Positions 17,956 through 27,670 are shown, numbered from the stretch's first letter. The stretch is DNA of 64,000 nucleotides from Autumnicola lenta (GCF_031846515.1 NZ_JAVRHO010000005.1:1-64000); one strand, 5' to 3'. Numbers and translations: made by a program. The notes: generated by a model not told the origin, from the letters alone.

Positions 17956-19135
17956 TGTAATATTCTTTAACTTTTGAAATTACAAAATCCTGTTCTTCTG
18001 CTGATAGAGTGGGATACATAGGCAGGCTGATACAATGATTATAATAATTTTCCGCCTTAGGCATATCTCCCTCTTTCCAGCCAAAATCTCTGTAATAAGG
18101 CATTAGATGGCAAGGTATATAGTGAATTTGCGCAAAAATACTCTGTTCTCTTAAAAAGTTATAAAGTCCGAGTCTGTCTTCCACTTCAATTATATATAAG
18201 TGATATGCATGCCCCTCAATTACACCTGATTGCCCTTTTATGAAATTTTCATCCTTAAATTCACTCGAATACTTTTGAGCTATTTCTCTTCTACGCCGGA
18301 GCCCTTCATCAGCTCTTTTTAACTGACTACTTCCTAATGCTGCCTGAAAATCGGTAATACGATAGTTGTACCCCAAATCCTGCATTTCCATGTACCAACC
18401 GGGATATTTTTGGTTACCTCCCGCAAACTCTATTGAGTTTTGGTATAGATCATCGTTCTTAACTATACCATGTGTACGGAGTTGAAGCAGTTTATTATAT
18501 AAACCTTCATCATTAGTAGTTATCATCCCTCCTTCTCCACTGGCAATATGCTTTACCGGGTGAAAAGAAAATATTGCCAAATCGGCGAAGTGCCCATTTC
18601 CACAAATTTGTATCTTATTTTCAGAATCACTAAAAAATCCGCCGGGAGCATGGCATGCATCCTCAATTATCCAAAGATTATATTCTTTGGCCAATATTTT
18701 AAAAGCCTCTAAGTTAACTGCACGTCCTGCAAAATCCACCGGAATAATCCCTTTATAGGTTCCTCTTGGTGCTTCTTCGAGCAGTTTCCTCACTGCATCG
18801 ATGTTCAATAGATAAGTCTCCGCATCAATATCTGCAAATACAACTTCACCCCCGCAATATCTTACACAATTGGCCGAGGCTGCAAATGTTATAGGGGTAG
18901 TAATTACTTTATCTCCTTCTTTCACATCCAAGGCAAGTGCACAAAGATGAAGAGCGGCGGTACCATTAGCAACCGCAACAGCGTACTTACTATCGGTATA
19001 TTCTGCAAAGGCTTTTTCAAATTCCATAATCTTTGGACCCTGAGTAAGGTAATCTGATTTCAGGGTTTCAACAACTGCCTGTATATCTTCTTCAGTGATA
19101 TTTTGTCTTCCGTAAGGAATAGGTTTATTTTTCAT
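17948..19135 (-). CDS. pseC: UDP-4-amino-4,6-dideoxy-N-acetyl-altrosamine transaminase
   Basis: A PLP-dependent aminotransferase of the DegT/DnrJ/EryC1/StrS family, 395 residues, the normal PseC length. It opens IPYGRQNITEEDIQAVVETL. The PLP lysine is in FSFHPVKHIASGEGGMITT, the PLP-contact acid is in EDACHAPGG, and MEMQDLGYNYRITDFQAAL is the family's C-terminal motif. It transfers an amino group from glutamate to C4 of the 4-keto sugar made by PseB. It starts six bases after the stop of pseB, so these are clearly in one operon. Confidence 0.92.
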   Translation of the reverse strand: MKNKPIPYGRQNITEEDIQAVVETLKSDYLTQGPKIMEFEKAFAEYTDSKYAVAVANGTAALHLCALALDVKEGDKVITTPITFAASANCVRYCGGEVVFADIDAETYLLNIDAVRKLLEEAPRGTYKGIIPVDFAGRAVNLEAFKILAKEYNLWIIEDACHAPGGFFSDSENKIQICGNGHFADLAIFSFHPVKHIASGEGGMITTNDEGLYNKLLQLRTHGIVKNDDLYQNSIEFAGGNQKYPGWYMEMQDLGYNYRITDFQAALGSSQLKRADEGLRRRREIAQKYSSEFKDENFIKGQSGVIEGHAYHLYIIEVEDRLGLYNFLREQSIFAQIHYIPCHLMPYYRDFGWKEGDMPKAENYYNHCISLPMYPTLSAEEQDFVISKVKEYYSE

Positions 19136-19141
19136 GCTTGC

Positions 19142-20158
19142 TTATTTATCAACTTCAAAAGTTTCATCTATATGTTCTTTTATTAAAGAACGTAGAGAAT
19201 CTACTGTTTCCCAATCGGTATTTTCTTCTGAATTATATTTAAAACCCTGAGGCACCTTTTTGGCATGGAATTCGTTTTTAAAATCTTCTAAGCTCCACCG
19301 GGGACTGGAAGGAAGTATTGCATAATATTTTCCTAAATCATAAGTGTAAAAGGAATCAGAAGGAGTAATCATTTCCTCATGCAATTTTTCACCGGGCCTT
19401 ATGCCCACAACTTTCTTTTCACACTCCGGGCCAATGGCTTCGGCTACATCCATAATTTTATAGGAAGGAATCTTAGGCACAAAAAGTTCTCCCCCCCAGG
19501 CATTTTCCAGCGCATGCATAACCATATCAACTCCCCCCTGTAAAGAGATATTAAATCTCGTCATTTCAGGATCTGTAATTGGCAAAATACCCTCTTCCCG
19601 TTTATTCATAAAGAAAGGAATTACAGAACCGTTTGATCCCATTACATTTCCATACCGCACCACCGAAAATTTAATAGGATTCCATCCTTTAATGTTATTG
19701 GCAGCTATAAAAAGCTTATCGGAGGTAAGCTTTGTTGCTCCATACAGGTTAATAGGAGCACAAGCTTTATCTGTTGAAAGGGCAACTACGCGCTCCACTC
19801 CCGTTTCCAGGCAGGCATGAACAACGTTTTGTGCTCCCCCAACATTAGTTTTAATACATTCATCTGGATTATATTCAGCTAAATGCACATGCTTCATTGC
19901 CGCAGCATGTATAACAAAATCAACACCTTTAAAAGCGCGCACCAATCTTTCTTTATCACGAACATCTCCAATAAAGTACCTAATTTGGGGATATTCATTA
20001 GCAGGAAATTCCTGAGCCATCTGAAACTGTTTTTGTTCATCCCTGGAGAAAATTACCAGTCTTTTAATTTCAGGATATTTTTTTAGAATATGACCGGTAA
20101 GCGCTTTTCCCAATGATCCTGTACCGCCGGTAATTAATAAACTTTTATTTCTCAACAT
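19142..20158 (-). CDS. pseB: UDP-N-acetylglucosamine 4,6-dehydratase (inverting)
   Basis: First committed step of the pseudaminic pathway: dehydration at C4/C6 and inversion at C5 of UDP-GlcNAc. The 338-residue SDR enzyme has the NADP loop TGGTGSLGKALTGHIL, GDVRDKERLVRAFKGVDFVIHAAAMKHV, the catalytic segment LSTDKACAPINLYGATKLTSDKL and VVRYGNVMGSNGSVIPFF. The D-K pair in STDKA and the Tyr-Lys pair in YGATK are the residues expected for PseB/FlaA1. It starts two bases before the stop of the upstream transferase-like gene and leads the pseB-C-F order. Confidence 0.93.
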   Translation of the reverse strand: MLRNKSLLITGGTGSLGKALTGHILKKYPEIKRLVIFSRDEQKQFQMAQEFPANEYPQIRYFIGDVRDKERLVRAFKGVDFVIHAAAMKHVHLAEYNPDECIKTNVGGAQNVVHACLETGVERVVALSTDKACAPINLYGATKLTSDKLFIAANNIKGWNPIKFSVVRYGNVMGSNGSVIPFFMNKREEGILPITDPEMTRFNISLQGGVDMVMHALENAWGGELFVPKIPSYKIMDVAEAIGPECEKKVVGIRPGEKLHEEMITPSDSFYTYDLGKYYAILPSSPRWSLEDFKNEFHAKKVPQGFKYNSEENTDWETVDSLRSLIKEHIDETFEVDK

Positions 20159-20160
20159 AA

Positions 20161-21546
20161 TTAATTAAATTTTGATCTTATAATTTTCTCCAGGCTTTTT
20201 GCCACCTGAATATTATTTTCCTCAACATTATAATCTTTATAATATGAAGGATAATTTTCATTTAAAACGATTCCGGGTGCTAATTTCGCTGTCAGTTCAT
20301 TAAATTTTGACTGAAGTTCTGTGAAATCAACTTTTTCAGAACTTATTTTTTCCAAATCTAAATCAGGAGAGAAAGAATAAACTCCGGGCAAAGTTTTGTA
20401 CCAAACCCCCCATCCAAATATCAGTACAGTCTTTCCACCGGTTATTGCCTCCCAACCCACTGTTCCAGAAATAGTGGCACAAATTTTTGTGTGTCTAATT
20501 AAATCATAGGTATTATAAGCAGGAGAAACAAACACTAAATTTGGAATTCGTTCCAATCTCCTGAAAAATTCAGGATTTCTCATAAAATAGGTCTGCTTTG
20601 GATTTTCTTTAACATAGATTTTCCAGCCTTTTGGTAAAATAGAAGATAAATGCTCTAAAGCTAAAGCCTGATCTGAATACTTCCCGCCATACGAAGATGT
20701 TGTTTTCTCGGGTTGTAGGTGTAGGGCAAAATATACGAAAGGCTCATTTAGATCAACTTCATTTATGAGATTTCTCCGATTTTTTTCATATGTTTTTCTT
20801 AATTTATATCGATAGTAGGCCTGTCCTCTATAATTTGATTTAACTAAATCTTTGGCTAGTTGATATTCAGGAACATATTTGGTTAATTCATTATGTAAAG
20901 AACGAGGACTTTTAATATTTGAAAATTTAAATCCATCTCTGCGATTTTTTTTCATGTAAGGAAGATCTTTCTCAAACTTATTTTCAATTTTTATTGGTGG
21001 GGGAAGATCAAAAAGATTTTTTGTTGTTTTAAATGTTCCAAAATCATGGAACTCCCAATAATGAAAAAATCTATTTGGAAAAGAAGTTTGCCCAATATAG
21101 AGTGTACGTATATCCATTTCTTTCGCCAACACATGAGGAATATAATCATATCCGGCATGAGGTGAATTATTCTGAATTAAGATGTCGATATTATTATCAG
21201 TAAATAAAGTATAATAATAGTTTATCATTAGATTAAAATGATCAAGAAACTGATGGAAATTAAATTCATTATAATTTATAGAGTTATGCAGATTTACCCT
21301 TGAATACATATCGATAAACTTAGGTAAATGATTGTAAATCCGCTCATATAATTCTATCGGCACAGCTTTATATTCCCCTTCCAAACCGTTTAAACCCAGG
21401 TTTAGAAATTTTTTTTTACTTGCAGTGACGGTTTTCTGAACCACAGCATGGTTCAGGATACCTTTTTCTTTAAAATCTCTTATCAAATAATCTTCCCAGT
21501 TGTCGTGAGGAGTATTTATTATATAAAAATTTAAGGGTTTATCCAT
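20161..21546 (-). CDS. Capsule-synthesis type glycosyltransferase (possible nonulosonate transferase)
   Basis: A 461-residue soluble protein. The second half looks like the Capsule_synth/KpsC-KpsS type GT-B domain: PFVYFALHLQPEKTTSSYGG, VYVKENP-like YVKENPKQTYFMRNP, FVSPAYNTYDLIRHTKICATISG, then TVGWEAITGGKTVLIFGWGVWY, where donor binding is expected. Enzymes of this fold use CMP-activated ulosonic acids (Kdo), so a role as the transferase for the CMP-nonulosonic acid made by the adjacent pse genes is attractive. The N-terminal half is not recognised. It ends two bases before the pseB start. Confidence 0.65.
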   Translation of the reverse strand: MDKPLNFYIINTPHDNWEDYLIRDFKEKGILNHAVVQKTVTASKKKFLNLGLNGLEGEYKAVPIELYERIYNHLPKFIDMYSRVNLHNSINYNEFNFHQFLDHFNLMINYYYTLFTDNNIDILIQNNSPHAGYDYIPHVLAKEMDIRTLYIGQTSFPNRFFHYWEFHDFGTFKTTKNLFDLPPPIKIENKFEKDLPYMKKNRRDGFKFSNIKSPRSLHNELTKYVPEYQLAKDLVKSNYRGQAYYRYKLRKTYEKNRRNLINEVDLNEPFVYFALHLQPEKTTSSYGGKYSDQALALEHLSSILPKGWKIYVKENPKQTYFMRNPEFFRRLERIPNLVFVSPAYNTYDLIRHTKICATISGTVGWEAITGGKTVLIFGWGVWYKTLPGVYSFSPDLDLEKISSEKVDFTELQSKFNELTAKLAPGIVLNENYPSYYKDYNVEENNIQVAKSLEKIIRSKFN

Positions 21547-22030
21547 TTTTTAATCTTTAATAATTATATTATACAAGGCCATAGCTAAATTTTTTTTTCA
21601 GTTTGATCTAGCATTAACTTTGAAAACCTTCTTTTCAGTATGATTTTTTTATCCGCTTTATAGAAGAAAAACTAATGGTCATTGATATTTTTTTTCTTGA
21701 CAACTTCAAGTTTTTCCAAAAGCTATTCGTCTTTTAAATTTAATAATTTGTTACTAATTACTGTGATACAGCTTCCTTTACCTTTTTTTATTCATATTTA
21801 TGGCCTATCTATGAGAAAAGGATTTCTATAACCCAACCTTGCTGATGCTACTAGGTCAAAAACCAGCTCCGAAACATTGTCAGAAAATTATATTTAAAAA
21901 AAATAACTACTTCGGGAGAATGTAATGCTAGTTAAAAATGCTCTCACAGAAATAAAATCATAGGATTTAAGGCATCTTAAAATTTTTATTTATATGTAGT
22001 TTTAATCTCATTGAGGTTATTTAAATTTAT
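21547..22030. other. AT-rich gene-free stretch downstream of the ATPase-less ABC gene
   Basis: About 480 bases between the capsule-type transferase gene and the ABC membrane-domain gene. All frames on both strands are interrupted. I looked for remnants of an ABC ATPase (Walker A, LSGGQ) on the minus strand where the missing half should be and saw none. No clear hairpin terminator was found. It looks like decayed DNA. Confidence 0.5.
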
Positions 22031-23107
22031 TTATCTTTTATTGTTCAGCAGTGCTATTTTTAATACATTCCCTATTAAGATTCTATATTTAAGTTCTTCT
22101 CCAAAAATCCTCATATTTTCCAAAGAACCAGAAACAGCAAGAAACTTATTCCAATTAGTCTGCATCAACATAAGGTACGTTAAAGCCCTATAGAAGAAAA
22201 GAAGACTCATCAAAATTAAACCCAATTCAGATCCTAAACGACTGGTTTGAATTAAAATAACAGCCACCACAACAAGAATCAATATCGGCTCCCTTCCGGC
22301 ATTCAGAAAAGATTCGAGGCGGCCTATTCTTGTATTGGTCTCCTGAATTTTAAGAATGGAATTATTCAATTTAGTGTTGTATTTATTTAAAGAACCTGTG
22401 GCTTTAAGATACTTATAATTTGATACGTTCTGAATAATCAAACTTTGAAAAACATTATTCTCACCTGTGAGCGTTAGCGAAAAACCACGAGTACTTCTAT
22501 ATAGGTGCTTATATAAAAAATTAGTAAGCACTCCCCCGATAGTAACAAGCACCGCAAATTCAGGATCTATACTGAAGGCGAAAACCATATAAATAACTAC
22601 AAGAACACCAGCTTCAATTGTTTTAAAATAATTTTGAAAAGAACTGGCAACACGATCTACCTCCCCTGTAAGAGTATTCTGGATACGACCAACGTCTGAA
22701 GTAACAAAATATTTATAGCCCAAGGTACTAAGTCGCCGAACATTTGCAATTCTCAATTTTTTTACAAAATCCACCCGAACTTCCATTCTATATATACCCG
22801 CATAGTATTGAGCTAAGGCTTTTCCAAAAAAGAATACAACCATGAACCATAAAACTGAACCTAAAATTAGAGGAAGACCTGAATTACTAATCAATTCAAC
22901 AACAAAACTTATCCTCCCTAGCCCATCTGGATCAACTCCCGAAGAATTACTTACTAATTGCAATAAAGGCAAAAACATGGTAAGTCCTAATCCATCCAAG
23001 ACTCCTACCAGAATATCTAAAACAAAAATTATTACTACTTTATAACCTAAATAGAAATAAAAGAAGGCAAAGCTTTCAAAGTATTTTTTAATAAATCTTT
23101 TTATCAT
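22031..23107 (-). pseudogene. ABC exporter membrane domain lacking its ATPase half
   Basis: A 358-residue protein (ATG at 23107; the longer form needs a GTG) that matches only the six-helix membrane domain of a type-1 ABC exporter: YKVVIIFVLDILVGVLDGLGL, RIQNTLTGEVDRVASSFQNY, YKYLKATGSLNKYNTKL, then NWNKFLAVSGSLENMRIFGEEL. In full-length relatives an ATPase domain of about 230 residues follows at once. Here the frame runs for about 18 unrelated residues and stops, and no ATPase gene is next to it. This looks like a truncated, decaying gene, although a half-transporter working with a distant ATPase cannot be excluded. Confidence 0.65.
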
Positions 23108-23353
23108 TAAAATTAAAAACCTGATAAAAATTAGCACAAAGAATACCTGCCAACTTTATTTTAAGTCAAAGGTAAAATCCTTTTAGGAAGATCGGCACTA
23201 CTACCTTCTATTTTAGCACAAGTTTAAGAGATAGATGTTTTTCTGAAGAATGCGAATTTCAAATTGCAATATCTCTGAAACCATTGGTTTAGTATAAAAA
23301 TAGTCTACACAAAAACATTGACTGACAACCTTTATTACAAGAAGTAGGTTTTT

Positions 23354-24379
23354 TTAATTATCTCTATCTACGTAATATTCTTTATACCAGTCAATAAATC
23401 TTTTTACACCTTCAGCGATTCCTGTCTTTGGATAATATTCAAAATCGTTTTGTAAAGACGTGATATCTGCCCATGTTCTATTCACATCTCCTGGTTGCAT
23501 AGGCAGCATCTCTTTTTTTGCTTCTAACCCTAAATTCTCTTCAATTTCAGAAATAAAATCTAAAAGTTTTACAGGTTTACTATTACCTATATTATATAAA
23601 GAAGAATTATCAACATTAGAATTATTTTCCAATTTTATCACCTCCATTACTCCATCTACAATATCCTTTATATAAGTAAAATCCCGCTCCAAATTTCCTT
23701 CATTAAATACTTTTATTGACTCCCCTTTTATAATGGAATCTGTAAAAAGAAACATAGCCATATCGGGTCGGCCCCAGGGTCCATAAACTGTAAAAAATCT
23801 TAAGCCTGTCGTCCTGAATTTATATAAATGACTATAAGTATATGCCATTAATTCATTGCTTTTCTTCGTAGCTGCGTAGAGACTTATAGGATGATCTACA
23901 TTGTCTTCTACAGAAAAAGGAACTTTATCATTTTGTCCATAAACACTGGAACTACTAGCATAGATCAAATGCTTCACTTTATGATACCTACAACATTCGA
24001 GAAGGTTAGCAAAAGCCACTACATTGCTATCAATATATGCCTCAGGATTTTCCAGACTGTACCTCACACCAGCCTGTGCAGCCAGATTGCATACTACATC
24101 AATTTTCTCACGTTTAAAAAGCAATGGTAAAACTTTTCTATCCTGCAGATTCAGATTTATGAATTTAAAATTGGGATATTTCAGACTATCCACACTACTA
24201 CTATAATAAGATGCCTCATCAGAATTCACGCCCAATTCCTTTAGACGATCATATTTAAGTTTAACATCATAATAATCATTAATATTATCAAGCCCAACTA
24301 CCTCATAACCTTCCTGTAGTAAATTTTCGGTAAGATGGAACCCTATAAATCCGGCAGCACCTGTAACTAAAATCTTCAT
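23354..24379 (-). CDS. UDP-glucuronate 4-epimerase
   Basis: An SDR-family epimerase of 341 residues. It begins ILVTGAAGFIGFHLTENL, then VVGLDNINDYYDVKLKYDRL, a motif typical of the CapI/LpsL UDP-glucuronate epimerases. The catalytic Tyr-Lys pair is in YAATKKSNELMAY, and GLRFFTVYGPWGRPDMA follows. The ATG at 24379 is the proper start because the Rossmann strand begins at once; the longer form would overlap ugd. It starts seven bases after the stop of ugd, whose product makes its substrate, so UDP-galacturonate is the predicted product. A glucose or GlcNAc form of substrate is less likely. Confidence 0.85.
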   Translation of the reverse strand: MKILVTGAAGFIGFHLTENLLQEGYEVVGLDNINDYYDVKLKYDRLKELGVNSDEASYYSSSVDSLKYPNFKFINLNLQDRKVLPLLFKREKIDVVCNLAAQAGVRYSLENPEAYIDSNVVAFANLLECCRYHKVKHLIYASSSSVYGQNDKVPFSVEDNVDHPISLYAATKKSNELMAYTYSHLYKFRTTGLRFFTVYGPWGRPDMAMFLFTDSIIKGESIKVFNEGNLERDFTYIKDIVDGVMEVIKLENNSNVDNSSLYNIGNSKPVKLLDFISEIEENLGLEAKKEMLPMQPGDVNRTWADITSLQNDFEYYPKTGIAEGVKRFIDWYKEYYVDRDN

Positions 24380-24386
24380 ATTTTTA

Positions 24387-25784
24387 TTAATTTCCAATCG
24401 CATAAAACTCAAAACCTAAATTTTCTTTTTCTTTGCGATTTAATAATCTTCTACCATCAAACAAAAATGCCGGTTTAAGCATATTTTCATAAATAAAATG
24501 CCAATTCAGCTCTCTAAATTCGTCCCATTCGGTCAAAACCGCAATAGCATGTGCATCTTTACAAGCTTCTTCAGCGCTTTGCACCACTTTCACCCTCTCT
24601 CGAATTTCCTTATTATTATTGTTGCCTAAATACTCCAAGTCTGCATAAACCTGTTCTGGTTTCACCTTAGGATCGTACACTACAACCTCAGCCTGTTCAC
24701 TGAGTAAATAATCCGTGACATAAATAGCAGCTGACTCCCTTGTATCGTTAGTATCTTTTTTAAACGCCCAGCCTAAAATCGCAATTTTCTTACCGGAAAC
24801 GGTGTTATAAAGAGTTTTTACGATGTTAGCTGCAAACCTTCTTTTTTGATGGTCATTCATTATAATAACCTGTTCCCAGTAATCGGCCACCTCATCTAAC
24901 CCGAAAGTTTTGGCTATGTATACAAGATTTAGAATATCTTTTTGAAAACAGGAGCCTCCAAATCCAACAGAAGCTTTTAAAAATTTTGGTCCTACCCTGC
25001 TATCCATTCCTACTGCCTTTGCCACTTCATTCACGTCCGCTCCTGTTTTTTCACAAAGTTCAGACATGGCATTTATACTGGAAACACGTTGTGCCAGAAA
25101 AGCATTAGCAGTTAACTTAGAAAGTTCTGAAGACCATACATTGGTGGTAAGAATATTTTCTTTAGGCACCCATGTAGCATAAATATTCACCAGGGCATCC
25201 ATAGCTTCCTTTCCTTCGGGAGTATCTATATCACCACCAATTAGCACCCTGTCCGGATTTTGTAAATCCTCTACAGCAGTTCCTTCCGCAAGGAATTCCG
25301 GATTAGAAAGGATCTGGTATTTTACACCATTTCCAGTATTATCAAGAATATCCTTTAATGCAGCAGCGGTACGCACCGGTAGTGTGGATTTTTCAACAAT
25401 GATCTTGTCGTTTTTAGCTACTTCAGCAATTTGCCGGGCACATAGCTCGATCCACTTTAAATCGGCCGCCATACCCTTACCTATTCCGTAGGTTTTTGTA
25501 GGTGTATTTACAGAGATAAAGATCATATCAGCTTTGTCGATAGCAGCATTAACATCCGTTGAAAAAAAGAGATTTCTACCTCTTGCTTCTTTAACAATTT
25601 CAGACAAACCTGGTTCATAAATTGGAATACTCTCCACATTGGGATCATTCCAGGCAGCTATTCTCTTTTCATTAATATCAACTACCGTGACATTCACTTT
25701 TGGACATTTCTGTGCTATTACAGCCATCGTTGGCCCTCCTACGTAACCTGCACCTATACAGCAGATGTTTTTTATTTGAGTCAT
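24387..25784 (-). CDS. ugd: UDP-glucose 6-dehydrogenase
   Basis: Oxidises UDP-glucose to UDP-glucuronate with two NAD. The 465-residue protein starts NICCIGAGYVGGPTMAVIAQ (NAD loop), has EKSTLPVRTAAAL, NPEFLAEGTAVEDL, and the catalytic cysteine in GFGGSCFQKDILNL, then ILGWAFKKDTNDTRESAAI at the C-terminal domain. The length and the GGPTMA variant are those of the longer, animal-like UGDH type that is common in Bacteroidota. It is directly followed by the UDP-glucuronate epimerase gene and lies downstream of the S23-type gene. Confidence 0.93.
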   Translation of the reverse strand: MTQIKNICCIGAGYVGGPTMAVIAQKCPKVNVTVVDINEKRIAAWNDPNVESIPIYEPGLSEIVKEARGRNLFFSTDVNAAIDKADMIFISVNTPTKTYGIGKGMAADLKWIELCARQIAEVAKNDKIIVEKSTLPVRTAAALKDILDNTGNGVKYQILSNPEFLAEGTAVEDLQNPDRVLIGGDIDTPEGKEAMDALVNIYATWVPKENILTTNVWSSELSKLTANAFLAQRVSSINAMSELCEKTGADVNEVAKAVGMDSRVGPKFLKASVGFGGSCFQKDILNLVYIAKTFGLDEVADYWEQVIIMNDHQKRRFAANIVKTLYNTVSGKKIAILGWAFKKDTNDTRESAAIYVTDYLLSEQAEVVVYDPKVKPEQVYADLEYLGNNNNKEIRERVKVVQSAEEACKDAHAIAVLTEWDEFRELNWHFIYENMLKPAFLFDGRRLLNRKEKENLGFEFYAIGN

Positions 25785-25906
25785 TTGTACTTTATATCTT
25801 TTTATCAGGTAATTGTTCGGGTGAAACAGTTATTCTGCTTTTAATTTGTAAAGAAGTGATCTGGTGATCTTGTTACGGAGAAAGGAGATTTATCTTTACT
25901 CCCTAA

Positions 25907-25950
25907 CAGGATCACTTCATCACTACTTCACTTCGTTACTCCTTCAAACT
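25907..25950. repeat. Low-complexity CTTCAC/ACTTC tract left of the S23-type gene
   Basis: A degenerate short repeat rich in the words TCACTTCATC, CTACTTCACTTC and TTACTCCTTC. It continues into the last codons of the S23-type gene. A similar tract lies on the gene's other side (26300-26395), so the gene is bracketed by related low-complexity DNA. Confidence 0.55.
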
Positions 25951-26283
25951 CTGTATTAATTTCAGAATCATTCTTCTGATATAAATTATTTTTTCTTCTA
26001 CTTCAGAATTTTTCATAATAAAATCCAGCCTTTCTGCTATTTCCAGTTGAGTTTCCACTTCAGCCAATGAACCTAAAGCGATATAAAGAAACCTGCTAAA
26101 ATCTTTCTTGCTGCCCCTTGCAGCACCTTCAGCTATATTAGAAGGAATAGAGACTGCTGCTCTTCTAATCTGACTGGTTAATCCAAACTTTTCAGCATCC
26201 GGAAAGTCTCGAGAAAATTGATAAATATAAACAACCAGATCAATACTTGTTTTGTAAACGGTTAAATCTTTGTGTGACTTCAT
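25936..26283 (-). CDS. Four-helix bundle protein (S23 / 23S rRNA intervening-sequence type)
   Basis: A 115-residue all-helical protein: DLTVYKTSIDLVVYIYQFSRDF, then FGLTSQIRRAAVSIPSNIAEGAARGS and FLYIALGSLAEVETQLEIAERL. These three blocks are the hallmark of the S23 four-helix-bundle family, first known from intervening sequences in 23S rRNA genes and common as solitary genes in Bacteroidota. The function is not known. Here it interrupts a sugar-nucleotide operon between tviB-like and ugd genes, with CTTCAC-rich tracts on both sides, which suggests that it is a small inserted unit rather than a biosynthetic gene. Confidence 0.88.
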   Translation of the reverse strand: MKSHKDLTVYKTSIDLVVYIYQFSRDFPDAEKFGLTSQIRRAAVSIPSNIAEGAARGSKKDFSRFLYIALGSLAEVETQLEIAERLDFIMKNSEVEEKIIYIRRMILKLIQSLKE

Positions 26284-26299
26284 AACTTAACAACCTCAA

Positions 26300-26395
26300 T
26301 ATTCTTTCACTTTTCAAACTTTCACATCGTAGCAACTTTACTCCGTCACCTTCTTTACAACGTCACTCCTTCACAAGGTCACTTCTTCACAACTT
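26300..26395. repeat. Low-complexity CTTCAC/TCAC tract right of the S23-type gene
   Basis: Repeated words such as TTTCACTTTTC, CTTTCACATC, CCGTCACCTTC, CGTCACTCCTTCAC and GTCACTTCTTCAC. It matches the tract at 25907-25950 in composition and orientation and runs into the 3' end of the next gene. Confidence 0.55.
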
Positions 26396-27670
26396 CTTAT
26401 CACACCTATCCCCAAGGACTCCCTTTACATCATATACCACTGATCTTTTCTCCTTTAAGAAATCCAGATTTAGGTCAAGAAACTCCGTATGGGCTACAGC
26501 TAATACAATTGCTTTATATTTTTTTGAAGGCAATTTATTTAATGTTTCCAGATCATATTCATGCTTCACTTCCTCTGGATCTGCTAGAGGGTCGTAAATT
26601 GTAATCTCCACTCCAAACTCTTTCAGGTTCTTTATGACGTCAATTACTTTTGTATTTCTTACATCCGGACAATTTTCTTTAAAAGTCACCCCAAGCACCA
26701 AAACTTTGGCGCCTTTTACTTTCTGATCATTCTGAAGCATAAGTTTTACAACTTCTCCTGCAACATATTGTCCCATAGAATCATTCATTCTTCTACCAGC
26801 TAATATAATTTCAGGATGATATCCAATCTCTTGCGCCTTTTGAGCTAGATAATAAGGATCTACACCAATACAATGTCCTCCCACGAGTCCAGGCTTAAAA
26901 GGTAAAAAATTCCATTTTGTACCTGCCGCTTCTAAAACGTCCTGTGTATCAATCCCCATCATGTTAAATATTTTTGCCAGCTCATTAACAAATGCAATAT
27001 TTATATCGCGCTGAGAATTTTCTATAACTTTTGCCGCTTCAGCAACTTTAATTGTAGGTGCTAAATGAGTACCTGCCGTTATAACTGATGCATATAACTC
27101 ATTTACCTTTTTTCCGACTTCGGGAGTAGATCCCGCCGTCACCTTAAGAATTTTATCAACTGTATGCTCCTTGTCTCCTGGATTAATTCTTTCCGGGGAA
27201 TAACCTACAAAAAAATCTTTATTATAATTTAGTCCACTATTTTTCTCCAAAACAGGTACGCATTCATCTTCTGTAACACCCGGATATACAGTAGATTCAT
27301 AAATTACTATATCCTCTTTCTTCAATACCTTCCCTACTGTTTCACTACTTTTATAAAGTGCTGTAAGATCCGGCCTGTTATTTTTATCAACAGGAGTAGG
27401 AACAGTGATGATATAATGATTGCAGTTTTCGATATCACTTAAATCTGCAGTACAATATAGTCCATTTTCCTGAGAAGGCTCCAGTTTCAAAACCGATTGA
27501 AGCACAGCATTCTCTACCTCCAGAGTTATATCGAATCCATTCATAAGCTCTTTAACTCTCTTACTATTGATATCAAAACCAACAACTGAATATTTTTCGG
27601 CAAAAAGTCTGGCTAAGGGAAGACCAACGTAACCCAAACCAATAACGGCAATTTTTATATGGTTATTCAT
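26387..27670 (-). CDS. UDP-N-acetylhexosamine dehydrogenase (TviB/WbpO-like)
   Basis: A nucleotide-sugar dehydrogenase of 427 residues, shorter than ugd and of the Vi-antigen TviB/WbpO type, which makes UDP-GlcNAcA or UDP-GalNAcA. It starts IAVIGLGYVGLPLARLFAEK, has YESTVYPGVTEDECVPVLE, GYSPERINPGDKEHTVDKIL and the catalytic cysteine in GLVGGHCIGVDPYYLAQKA, then VLVLGVTFKENCPDVRNTKV. It lies immediately downstream of the WbpP/TviC-like epimerase gene, the same pair as in Vi-type capsule loci. The S23-type gene follows. Confidence 0.88.
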   Translation of the reverse strand: MNNHIKIAVIGLGYVGLPLARLFAEKYSVVGFDINSKRVKELMNGFDITLEVENAVLQSVLKLEPSQENGLYCTADLSDIENCNHYIITVPTPVDKNNRPDLTALYKSSETVGKVLKKEDIVIYESTVYPGVTEDECVPVLEKNSGLNYNKDFFVGYSPERINPGDKEHTVDKILKVTAGSTPEVGKKVNELYASVITAGTHLAPTIKVAEAAKVIENSQRDINIAFVNELAKIFNMMGIDTQDVLEAAGTKWNFLPFKPGLVGGHCIGVDPYYLAQKAQEIGYHPEIILAGRRMNDSMGQYVAGEVVKLMLQNDQKVKGAKVLVLGVTFKENCPDVRNTKVIDVIKNLKEFGVEITIYDPLADPEEVKHEYDLETLNKLPSKKYKAIVLAVAHTEFLDLNLDFLKEKRSVVYDVKGVLGDRCDKKL

